Of a stretch of 35,763 nucleotides of DNA, positions 29,225 through 35,763 are shown one piece after another. The DNA lies in assembly GCA_946410085.1 (NCBI GenBank), contig CAMJZA010000037.1, positions 1-35,763 of the forward strand. The letters are read 5' to 3'. Source of the DNA: an uncultured Treponema sp. GTDB taxonomy: Bacteria > Spirochaetota > Spirochaetia > Treponematales > Treponemataceae. The notes under the pieces are model-generated. The model was not told the DNA's origin. It did not search any database and saw only the letters and a program-made list of their open reading frames with translations. The translations under genes and the position numbers were made by a program. Position 1 is the stretch's first letter, and each line of letters opens with the position of its first letter.

Positions 29225-31201
29225 ATGCCTCGAATACAGATGCGCGGTACGGCAAAGCCGAAGCATGCCGCGAAAACGATACATCGGATCTTGACCTATC
29301 TTGCCTGCTACCGGCTCCAGCTTTTGTGCGTGCTGCTGGCGGTCATCGTCAGTTCTGCGGCGACCGTCGCCTGCGACTCGCTGCTCAAGCCGGCAATCAA
29401 CAACTATATCGTCCCCCTCTATGAGCGGGCGAGCGCGGGTGAGGTCATCGGCTTTGCCGACTTTTTCCCCTTCCTGCGCCTCATCGGCATCATGGCGGTC
29501 ATCTTTGTCTGCGGTGCGCTTGCAGGCTGGATAAACGCCCGGCTCATGCTGTATGTTTCGACCCGGACCCTCTACCGGATCCGGACGGACCTCTTTGACG
29601 AACTTGAGCGGCTCCCCATGCGCTACTACGATGCGCACACGCACGGCGAGCTGATGTCGCTCTTTACGAACGACACCGACACCCTCCGCGACATGATGAG
29701 CCAGAGCCTGCCCCAGCTTTTTTCCAGCCTCATCAGCGTGACTGCCGTCTTCATCATGATGCTCATCACCAGTCCCCTGCTGACCCTCCTCGTTGTGCTG
29801 ACGGTCGTTCTGATGCTCTTTTTTGCCGCCACGGTCGGCAAGCGGAGTGCGCAGGCCTTCCGTGACCAGCAGGCCGCCCTGGGCAGGGTAAACGGCTACG
29901 TGGAAGAGCTTATTGAAGGCCAGCGGGTCGTCAAGGTCTTTAATCACGAAAAGCAGGTCATCAGGGAGTTCGACCGCAGGAACGATGCCCTCTGCGAGGC
30001 GGGAACGCGGGCAAACACCTATGCGAACATCATGATGCCGGTCATGGCGAACATAGGGCATATCCAGTATGTCCTCGTTGCCATCGCGGGTGCGGCGATG
30101 ATTATCCGCAGCATGCTCGACCTGGGGTCCATCGCGGCCTTCCTCCAGTATACGCGGGCCTTTACCCGGCCCATTTCCATGATGAGCCAGCAGTTCAACG
30201 GCATCCTGAATGCCCTCGCCGGTGCGGAGCGGATTTTCGCCTGCATTGACGAGGAGAACGAGCCGGACGAAGGCAGGGTAACCCTGGTGAATGCCGTCGA
30301 AACCCTGCCGTCTGCCTCCCGTGACGGGCAGGCCCACCTCGTGCAGTCGTTTGCACAGACCGGTTCATGGGCCTGGCGGGTCCCGGTGGACGGGGCTGCC
30401 GTTTCGCCGGCTGCGGGGGCTTCCGGTTCGGCAGCGGGGGAGGCCTTCTCCCTCGTCCGCCTTCGCGGCGACGTGGTCTTTCAGGACGTGTCCTTCAGCT
30501 ATGTTCCCGAAAAGGAAGTCCTGCACCACATCAACCTCCATGCCCGGCCCGGCGAAAAGATTGCCCTGGTCGGTTCAACCGGCTCGGGCAAGACGACGGT
30601 GACCAACCTGCTGACCCGCTTCTATGACATTGAGGACGGGAAGGGGACAATCACCTATGACGGCATTCCGCTCAAGGATATCCGCAAGGACGACCTGCGC
30701 CGCTCGCTCGGCATGGTCCTGCAGGATACCCACCTGTTCACGGGCAGCATCCGCGACAACATCCGCTACGGCAATCTGGAGGCAAGCGAGTCCCAGATCA
30801 TCTCCGCCGCGAAGCTTGCCAACGCAGATTACTTTATCCGCCATCTGGAACACGGCTACGATACGGTGATTTCCGGCGACGGGGGCAACCTGAGCCAGGG
30901 GCAGCGGCAGCTGCTTGCCATCGCCCGGGCTGCGGTCGCCGATCCGCCCGTCCTCATCCTGGACGAGGCAACCAGTTCCATCGATACCCGTACGGAAGCC
31001 CTGATAGAGAAGGGCATGGACTCCCTCATGGAAGGGCGGACGGTCTTTGTCATTGCCCACCGCCTTTCGACGGTCCGCAATGCAGACGAGATAATCGTGC
31101 TGGAAAAGGGTTCCATCATAGAGCGGGGCAGCCACAATGCGCTGATGGCGAAGCAGGGCCGTTACTACGACCTCTATACCGGGGCCTTTGAGCTGACCTG
31201 A
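29225..31201 (+). CDS. ABC exporter half-transporter B (canonical site)
   Basis: A 658-residue half-transporter, partner of the preceding gene. Six membrane helices cover about residues 25-330. An insert of about 60 residues rich in Ala, Gly and Ser (AAVSPAAGASGSAAGEAFS, around 385-405) separates them from the ATPase domain and makes the protein longer than the usual ~600. The ATPase has Walker A GSTGSGKTT, signature LSQGQRQ, Walker B VLILDEATSSID and switch VIAHRLSTV, all catalytically competent except Gln for Gly in the signature. GGGGAGGGG precedes ATG 29225. The substrate cannot be read from the sequence. Confidence 0.93.
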   Translation: MPRIQMRGTAKPKHAAKTIHRILTYLACYRLQLLCVLLAVIVSSAATVACDSLLKPAINNYIVPLYERASAGEVIGFADFFPFLRLIGIMAVIFVCGALAGWINARLMLYVSTRTLYRIRTDLFDELERLPMRYYDAHTHGELMSLFTNDTDTLRDMMSQSLPQLFSSLISVTAVFIMMLITSPLLTLLVVLTVVLMLFFAATVGKRSAQAFRDQQAALGRVNGYVEELIEGQRVVKVFNHEKQVIREFDRRNDALCEAGTRANTYANIMMPVMANIGHIQYVLVAIAGAAMIIRSMLDLGSIAAFLQYTRAFTRPISMMSQQFNGILNALAGAERIFACIDEENEPDEGRVTLVNAVETLPSASRDGQAHLVQSFAQTGSWAWRVPVDGAAVSPAAGASGSAAGEAFSLVRLRGDVVFQDVSFSYVPEKEVLHHINLHARPGEKIALVGSTGSGKTTVTNLLTRFYDIEDGKGTITYDGIPLKDIRKDDLRRSLGMVLQDTHLFTGSIRDNIRYGNLEASESQIISAAKLANADYFIRHLEHGYDTVISGDGGNLSQGQRQLLAIARAAVADPPVLILDEATSSIDTRTEALIEKGMDSLMEGRTVFVIAHRLSTVRNADEIIVLEKGSIIERGSHNALMAKQGRYYDLYTGAFELT

Positions 31202-31308
31202 CGGACCGCGGCTGCCGATATTCAGGAGAGCAGGGCGGCCCGCAGCTTCATGGACTTTTGCGGCCGCCTCCGCTATACTGGAAATAAATACCGGAAGGAG
31301 GCCCTTGT

Positions 31309-32064
31309 ATGGCAGGAAACAACGTGAACGACAGGCAGGCGGAACAGCTGGAGCAGCTGGCAAAGCACTTTAACATCCTCTATGTGCTGATCCTCGCCTT
31401 TGCATTCGTCATTGCGGAACGGATGTTCTTTCCTTCCCGCACGGCGATGAACGATGCGGGGGCTTTTGTCGCGGGTGCGCTTGCGGGCTTCGCCGTGTCG
31501 GCGGTTGTCATGAAGAAGGGGAAGAAGGAAAAGCTGACCGCACTCGTCCTCTGCATGCTTGCTGCCGTCATGCTCTGCGGGGCGGGCCGATACTGGATTT
31601 CCGACGCACATCAGGCGAAGACCGAATGGCCCGTACACGTGATGGGGAGCGCCCAGTTCTCCTATCCGGGAAGCTTCAAGACCCACGACATGAAGGGAAC
31701 CACGCTTGCGAACGGAACCGTCGAAGTCTATTCGAACGAAAACTACAAGCGGCTCGTCAGCTACTATGTCTACGATTTCGGCATCGGGGACGTTGACGGC
31801 GATGCCCTCCTGTCAAACAATATCTCCAGCCTGCTGAACAGCATGCATGCCAAGGAGCCGTCCGTCTCAAAGACCGACAAGGACGGCAGGCTGACGCGGA
31901 TTCAGTTTGAATACACGGTGCGGGGGCAGAAGCTGACGGGCTGTGCCGGCGTGTACGTGGACGGCAACCATGCCGAACTGGTGTCTTTTTACCCCATGAA
32001 TAAGCCGGTTTCCGACGCGTTCCTCGCGCGGGTCTACGACGGCATTCAGCCGACCGCGAAATAA
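31309..32064 (+). CDS. Membrane protein of unknown function
   Basis: A 251-residue protein. Three hydrophobic helices lie near residues 22-40 (ILYVLILAFAFVIAERMFF), 50-68 and 78-96 (ALVLCMLAAVMLCGAG). A soluble C-terminal domain of about 150 residues follows (QFSYPGSFKTHDMKGTTLAN, KRLVSYYVYDFGIGDVDGD), probably outside the cytoplasm; it has the look of a PsbP/YkuD-neighbour-type small beta domain but I do not recognise it. AAGGAGG precedes ATG 31309, and a TGGACT/TATACT pair (31247-31278 region) may be its promoter. It follows the ABC pair by 107 bases that contain an imperfect GGCGGCC/GGCCGCC hairpin. Confidence 0.75.
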   Translation: MAGNNVNDRQAEQLEQLAKHFNILYVLILAFAFVIAERMFFPSRTAMNDAGAFVAGALAGFAVSAVVMKKGKKEKLTALVLCMLAAVMLCGAGRYWISDAHQAKTEWPVHVMGSAQFSYPGSFKTHDMKGTTLANGTVEVYSNENYKRLVSYYVYDFGIGDVDGDALLSNNISSLLNSMHAKEPSVSKTDKDGRLTRIQFEYTVRGQKLTGCAGVYVDGNHAELVSFYPMNKPVSDAFLARVYDGIQPTAK

Positions 32065-32157
32065 GGCCGGCATCCTGCCGGGACAGCCGGTTGCAATGAC
32101 CGGCGGCTCCCTGTCCGGTCGGCGTGCAGGTGCATTGGCGGACCGGTGAACCGGTTG

Positions 32158-32184
32158 AACAGCCGGTTGCAGCCCGGCTGTTTT
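32158..32184 (+). terminator. Intrinsic terminator after the 31309 gene
   Basis: AACAGCCGG (32158-32166) pairs with CCGGCTGTT (32174-32182) around a seven-base loop, ending in TTTT. It also lies just beyond the end of the convergent symporter gene. Confidence 0.75.
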
Positions 32185-32193
32185 ATGTACTGT

Positions 32194-33591
32194 TTATTTC
32201 CCGAAAATGTCGAAGTAGCCTGCAATGAAGACGACAAGGATGATCAGCGGTGCAATGTAGCGCAGGTAGAAGCGGACCAGCCTGTTCCGGGGGAACTTGA
32301 AGCCCTCACCGGCGTCAGCTTCCGCAATGAACTTGTCCCAGCCCCAGCCCGTTTTCCAGGTACAGAAGAGGAGGAAAATGAGGGAGCCGAGCGGCAGCAG
32401 GTTCTGGCTGACGATGAAGTCTTCCAGCGCATCGATGGAACCGATGTGTTTGCCGAAGTGGACTGATGACCAGACGTTCATGCCGAGGGCGGCAGGCGTT
32501 GCCAGCAGCAGGATTGCCGCAAAGTTTATCAGGACAGACTTGCGGCGGGTCCAGCCGAAGCGGTCCATGGGGAAGGCGACGATGTTCTCGAACACCGCTA
32601 TGACCGTGGAAAGCGCGGCAAATGACATGAACAGGAAGAAGAATGCACCCACGATGCGCCCTGCGACCGGTCCCATTGCATTGAATACGTTGGGGAGGGA
32701 CACGAAGGCAAGGCCCGCACCGGAAGAGGCTTCCACCCCGAAGGCAGCGCATGAGGGGAAGATGATGAGGCCCGCGCAGATTGCGACAAAGGTATCCAGG
32801 CCGATGACGCGCAGGGCTTCGCCGGTCAGGGAATGTTTCTTGTCGATGTAGGAGCCGAAGATTTCCATGGAACCGATGCCCAGACTGAGCGTAAAGAAGG
32901 CCTGGCCCATTGCGGCGTAGACCGTATCCCACAGGCCGTGCTCTCCGCCCACCAGCGCCTTGAAGTTCGGCTTAAGGTAGAATGCGTAGCCGGCAGCGCT
33001 GCCCGGCAGGAAGATGACGTAGACTGCAAGCCCCACCATGATGATGAAGAGGGCAGACATCATGAACTTGGTAACCCGCTCGACACCCTTCTGGAGTCCC
33101 AGGAAGCAGGAACCGAAGCCCAGAATAATGACGACCGTCATCCAGAAGAGCAGCGTCGAGGGCGTTCCCACCGTTGCACCGAATGCGGCACCGATCTGAT
33201 CCGGGTTCATGCCGACGAATTTACCCGCGATCATCTCAAAGAAATACTTGAGGAACCAGCCGGAAACGACCGTGTAGAACATCATGAGGAGGTAGTTTCC
33301 CGCAACGGCAAATCCGTTGTACCAGTGCCACTTGCTTCCCGCAGGTTCCAGCGTTTCGAACGCCGCCGCCATGCTCTTGCGCGAGGCCCGTCCGACGGCG
33401 AACTCGCATATCATGACCGGAAGTCCCAGCACGATAAGGAAGAAGAGGTAAATCAGCACGAAGGCTGCTCCGCCGTACTTTCCCGTGATAAAGGGAAAAC
33501 GCCATACGTTTCCCAGACCGATTGCACATCCGGCTGACAGGAGGAGGAATCCCAGCCTGCTTCCAAGATTTTCGCGATTCTGATCGCCCAT
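32194..33591 (-). CDS. NSS-family sodium-dependent transporter
   Basis: A 465-residue neurotransmitter:sodium symporter homolog (LeuT fold), importing amino acids or related amines with Na+. The first helix has the family fingerprint GFLLLSAGCAIGLGNVWRFP followed by KYGGAAF, and helix 6 reads AFFTLSLGIGSMEIFGSY. Eleven to twelve membrane helices are evident; many bacterial members have eleven. The start MGDQNREN at 33591 is chosen because GGGAG lies eight bases upstream. The in-frame ATG at 33639 overlaps the -10 hexamer and cannot be the start if that promoter is used. It is a single-gene unit, convergent with the 31309 gene and divergent from the acyl-CoA synthetase. Confidence 0.92.
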   Translation of the reverse strand: MGDQNRENLGSRLGFLLLSAGCAIGLGNVWRFPFITGKYGGAAFVLIYLFFLIVLGLPVMICEFAVGRASRKSMAAAFETLEPAGSKWHWYNGFAVAGNYLLMMFYTVVSGWFLKYFFEMIAGKFVGMNPDQIGAAFGATVGTPSTLLFWMTVVIILGFGSCFLGLQKGVERVTKFMMSALFIIMVGLAVYVIFLPGSAAGYAFYLKPNFKALVGGEHGLWDTVYAAMGQAFFTLSLGIGSMEIFGSYIDKKHSLTGEALRVIGLDTFVAICAGLIIFPSCAAFGVEASSGAGLAFVSLPNVFNAMGPVAGRIVGAFFFLFMSFAALSTVIAVFENIVAFPMDRFGWTRRKSVLINFAAILLLATPAALGMNVWSSVHFGKHIGSIDALEDFIVSQNLLPLGSLIFLLFCTWKTGWGWDKFIAEADAGEGFKFPRNRLVRFYLRYIAPLIILVVFIAGYFDIFGK

Positions 33592-33637
33592 ACTATACTC
33601 CCGCGAACGCAATCTGCGCTCATTTTTTGGATGTTTC

Positions 33638-33667
33638 ATTGTAGCACAAACGGCTCATAATTTGCAA
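33638..33667 (-). promoter_or_regulatory. Promoter of the NSS transporter
   Basis: On the minus strand TTGCAA (33667-33662), 18-base spacer, TGC-TACAAT (-10 at 33643-33638). ATG 33591 follows after 46 bases. The region 33668-33800 holds GC-rich dyads such as GCGGCCGC but no gene. Confidence 0.6.
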
Positions 33668-33804
33668 TACTGCAAGCAGAAACAGCGGGAGCGGCCGCTA
33701 CAGGCTCCTGCAGGCGGCCGGGCCTGAAATGCCTTCTCGTACCCGGAGGGGCCGCAGTCCGGTAGTCGTCCCTGATAGGCCTCCAAAAATCATCTGAAAA
33801 TTTC

Positions 33805-33834
33805 CTGTCAATTTTGCCGCCCCTGTGCTATAAT
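33805..33834 (+). promoter_or_regulatory. Promoter giving a leaderless acyl-CoA synthetase mRNA
   Basis: CTGTCA (33805-33810), 18-base spacer, TGC-TATAAT (perfect extended -10, 33829-33834). Six bases (GAAAAA) separate it from ATG 33841, and no ribosome site is present. Confidence 0.6.
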
Positions 33835-33840
33835 GAAAAA

Positions 33841-35577
33841 ATGGCAGATTTAAAGAACTACAGACCCATGTTCATTCTTGATCCCTACAAGGGAACCGAC
33901 TTTACGGGGGAGTGGCCGACCATCCCCGAGATGTTCAATATCAGCGTCAAGCGCTGTCCCGACCGCCCCTGTTTCATCGATTTTGCGGAGGACGGCAGCA
34001 GGCGCAGCCTGACATATACGGAAGTCCGCCGGAATGTGCTGGCGCTGGCCTCCTTCCTCGTGGAGCAGGGGCTTGCCAAGGGGGACCGGGTTGCCGTCAC
34101 GGGACGGAACTCTCCGGAATGGGGAACGGTGTTCCTTGCGACCCTCTTTGCGGGGGGCATCATCTGCCCCATAGACTGGGCGCTTACGACCGACCTGCAG
34201 GAGAACCTGCTTGCCACGGCTGCCCCCAAGTTCTTCTTTGTAGACGAGGACAAGTACGGATACTATGCCTCCAAATCCAATGCGTTCCGCGTCTTTTCGC
34301 TCAGCCCGAAACAGCAGGACAGCTACATCTTTAATCTCAAGGCAGGCAGGGAGCAGACGCTTCCGGCAGCCGCTCTCGAAGACACGGCGGCAATCCTCTT
34401 TACCTCCGGCACGACGAGCAGGCCCAAGGGGGTCATGCTGAGCCACAGGAATCTCGTGTCCGACTGCTATACGGCGCAGGACAACATGAAGCTCTACCAG
34501 ACCGACGTGTTCTACAACCTCCTGCCGATCCACCACGCCTATACGATGCAGGCCGCCTTCATTGAGCCCCTTTCCGTCGGGGCGGCAGTCGTGTTCGGCA
34601 AGAGCCTTTCGGTCACCAAAATCATGGCCGACCTGAAGAACGGCGGTGTAACGATGCTTTTGGGCGTTCCCATGCTATTCAACAAGTTCGCGGCGGGAAT
34701 ACAGAAGGGGCTCAAGTCAAATGGTCCGGTCGTGCACGGGATAATCCGCCTCCTGATGGGCATTTCCTACCTCATAAAGAAGCTGACCGGCCTGAACCCC
34801 GGCAAGAAGCTGTTCGCCGCCGTGCTCAAGCAGGCAAGCCTCTACACCGTCCGCATTGCGATTTCCGGCGGCGGCCCCCTGGACAAGAAGGTGTTCAAGT
34901 TCTTCAACGAGATGGGCATAGACTTCGTGCAGGGCTACGGACTTACCGAAACTTCGCCGATCGTTGCGCTGAACCCGGTGGAGCACTTCAAGATAGAGAG
35001 CGTCGGAAGCTACTTTGCCAGGCACATGGAGATGAAGATAGACAGCCCCGGCGAGGACGGCGTGGGCGAAATCTGCGTGCGCGGGCCGATGGTCATGCAG
35101 GGCTACTACCAGATGCCCGAGGAAACCGCAAAGGTCATAGACAGTGACGGCTGGTTCCACACGGGCGACCTGGGCTGGCTGGACGGCGAGGGCTACCTGA
35201 TGCTGTCGGGCCGCGCCAAGAACATGATCGTTACCTCCGGCGGCAAGAACGTTTATCCCGAAGAAATCGAGGACCAGTTCCAGATGGAAGACTGCATCCA
35301 GCAGATAACCGTACAGGGCTACCATGCAGACCAAGCCGGTGTCGTCGAGGAGATTGAGGCGCTGGTCTATCCGTCGGACAGCCTTTACGAGCAGCTGGCG
35401 CTCGTGCGCATGAGCGATGTGCAGCCCGAGGCCGTCCGCAGTGCAATTCAGGACAGCATCGAGAAAATCAACCGGCGCCTCCTCCCCTACCAGCGGATTA
35501 CGAAGGTTACCCTGCTTGACAAGCCGCTCGAGATGACGACGACCCTCAAGGTCAAGCGCAACTACAACCGGCAGTAG
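33841..35577 (+). CDS. AMP-forming acyl-CoA synthetase
   Basis: A 578-residue adenylate-forming enzyme of the long-chain fatty acid-CoA ligase type, making acyl-AMP then acyl-CoA (or acyl-ACP). Seen: AAILFTSGTTSRPKGVMLSH (ATP loop), QGYGLTETSPIV, WFHTGDLGWLDGEGYLMLSG then RAKNMIVTSGGKNVYPEEIE (hinge region), and a C-terminal lid with the catalytic-Lys region TTTLKVKRNYN. A hydrophobic stretch near 305-330 (VHGIIRLLMGISYLIKKLTG) may attach it to the membrane, as in some FadD-like enzymes that activate exogenous lipids. The start MADLKNY is fixed by the promoter spacing; an in-frame CTG/ATG region upstream lies within the promoter. Confidence 0.93.
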   Translation: MADLKNYRPMFILDPYKGTDFTGEWPTIPEMFNISVKRCPDRPCFIDFAEDGSRRSLTYTEVRRNVLALASFLVEQGLAKGDRVAVTGRNSPEWGTVFLATLFAGGIICPIDWALTTDLQENLLATAAPKFFFVDEDKYGYYASKSNAFRVFSLSPKQQDSYIFNLKAGREQTLPAAALEDTAAILFTSGTTSRPKGVMLSHRNLVSDCYTAQDNMKLYQTDVFYNLLPIHHAYTMQAAFIEPLSVGAAVVFGKSLSVTKIMADLKNGGVTMLLGVPMLFNKFAAGIQKGLKSNGPVVHGIIRLLMGISYLIKKLTGLNPGKKLFAAVLKQASLYTVRIAISGGGPLDKKVFKFFNEMGIDFVQGYGLTETSPIVALNPVEHFKIESVGSYFARHMEMKIDSPGEDGVGEICVRGPMVMQGYYQMPEETAKVIDSDGWFHTGDLGWLDGEGYLMLSGRAKNMIVTSGGKNVYPEEIEDQFQMEDCIQQITVQGYHADQAGVVEEIEALVYPSDSLYEQLALVRMSDVQPEAVRSAIQDSIEKINRRLLPYQRITKVTLLDKPLEMTTTLKVKRNYNRQ

Positions 35578-35581
35578 GGGG

Positions 35582-35602
35582 CGGGCTTTGCACGCCCGTT
35601 TT
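35582..35602 (+). terminator. Weak terminator after acyl-CoA synthetase
   Basis: CGGGC (35582-35586) pairs with GCCCG (35594-35598) around a seven-base loop, followed by TTTT. The stem is short. Confidence 0.5.
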
Positions 35603-35669
35603 GGACGCCCGTAACAGCCGGTTCTGTGTACGCCGAACAGCCGGGGCATAATGGATCAGCGGTAGGGGC

Positions 35670-35697
35670 AAAAAAAGACCCGGCTGAAAAGCCGGGT
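35670..35697 (-). terminator. Terminator of the tRNA-Ala gene
   Basis: On the minus strand ACCCGGCT and AGCCGGGT (35697-35690 and 35685-35678) form an eight-pair stem with a four-base loop. A C and seven T residues follow (35676-35670). Confidence 0.9.
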
Positions 35698-35704
35698 TTC
35701 GGAG

Positions 35705-35763
<59 letters not shown>

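Noticed and set aside
33591..33639. Upstream start (MKHPKN) for the NSS transporter
   Set aside because: That ATG overlaps the TACAAT -10 hexamer, so it would lie upstream of the transcription start, and ATG 33591 has a good ribosome site.

Overview
The window looks like chromosome from a GC-rich, treponeme-like spirochaete. This is inferred from gene content: a DUF763 protein, HU-like/DUF4469 protein, FliG- and FliN-like paralogs, spirochaete-style lipoproteins and small beta-barrel outer membrane proteins, a rubredoxin and a 2[4Fe-4S] ferredoxin. A 16S gene or database search would be needed for a genus call. The first ~140 bases are only about 24% G+C and stand apart from the rest.

Layout. 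1-600: AT-rich left edge with only relict coding traces. 600-3917 (+): rubredoxin, U32 tRNA hydroxylase (TrhP type) and a double-ATPase ABC protein, tightly spaced. 3927-9864: envelope genes, namely an NlpC/P60 hydrolase (-), an exported protein plus lysozyme-like lipoprotein (+), a YkuE-type phosphoesterase (-), a ferredoxin (+), a LysM-M23 peptidase and a PAP2 phosphatase (+). 9831-14393: an accessory island with a broken Sel1-like gene (-), an HU-like/DUF4469 gene, a broken small tyrosine/glycine-rich gene, two proteins carrying stand-alone FliG C-terminal domains, and an unknown gene. Four promoters here share one 17-base dyad placed exactly 10 bases before the -10 hexamer. This is the strongest candidate in the window for an undescribed regulon.

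14390-19303 (-): outer membrane protein, S1-domain RNA-binding protein, queH, glpK and a NUDIX hydrolase read in one direction with internal promoters. 19556-20683 (+): recF. 20795-22540 (-) and 22725-24095 (+): a degenerate kinase-like membrane protein and a DUF763 protein, divergent across three tandem palindromes. 24146-25227 (+): a FliN/SpoA-domain protein overlapping a beta-barrel protein. 25314-26032: a second array of three 23-base palindromes, a promoter with a nine-G tract, and a lipoprotein. 26107-27071 (-): an Rpn-type PD-(D/E)XK nuclease gene split by four consecutive hairpins. 27441-32064 (+): a heterodimeric ABC exporter with one degenerate ATP site and a membrane protein. 32194-33591 (-): an NSS-family sodium symporter. 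33841-35577 (+): an acyl-CoA synthetase. 35705-35763 (-): most of a tRNA-Ala(GGC), cut by the window end.

Two promoter classes stand out. Six genes have a good -35/-10 pair whose -10 ends only 6-10 bases before the ATG, with no Shine-Dalgarno sequence, suggesting leaderless mRNAs. The dyad-promoter genes instead have 26-38 base leaders and strong GGAGG sites. All functional statements come from motif recognition by eye; no searches were run.
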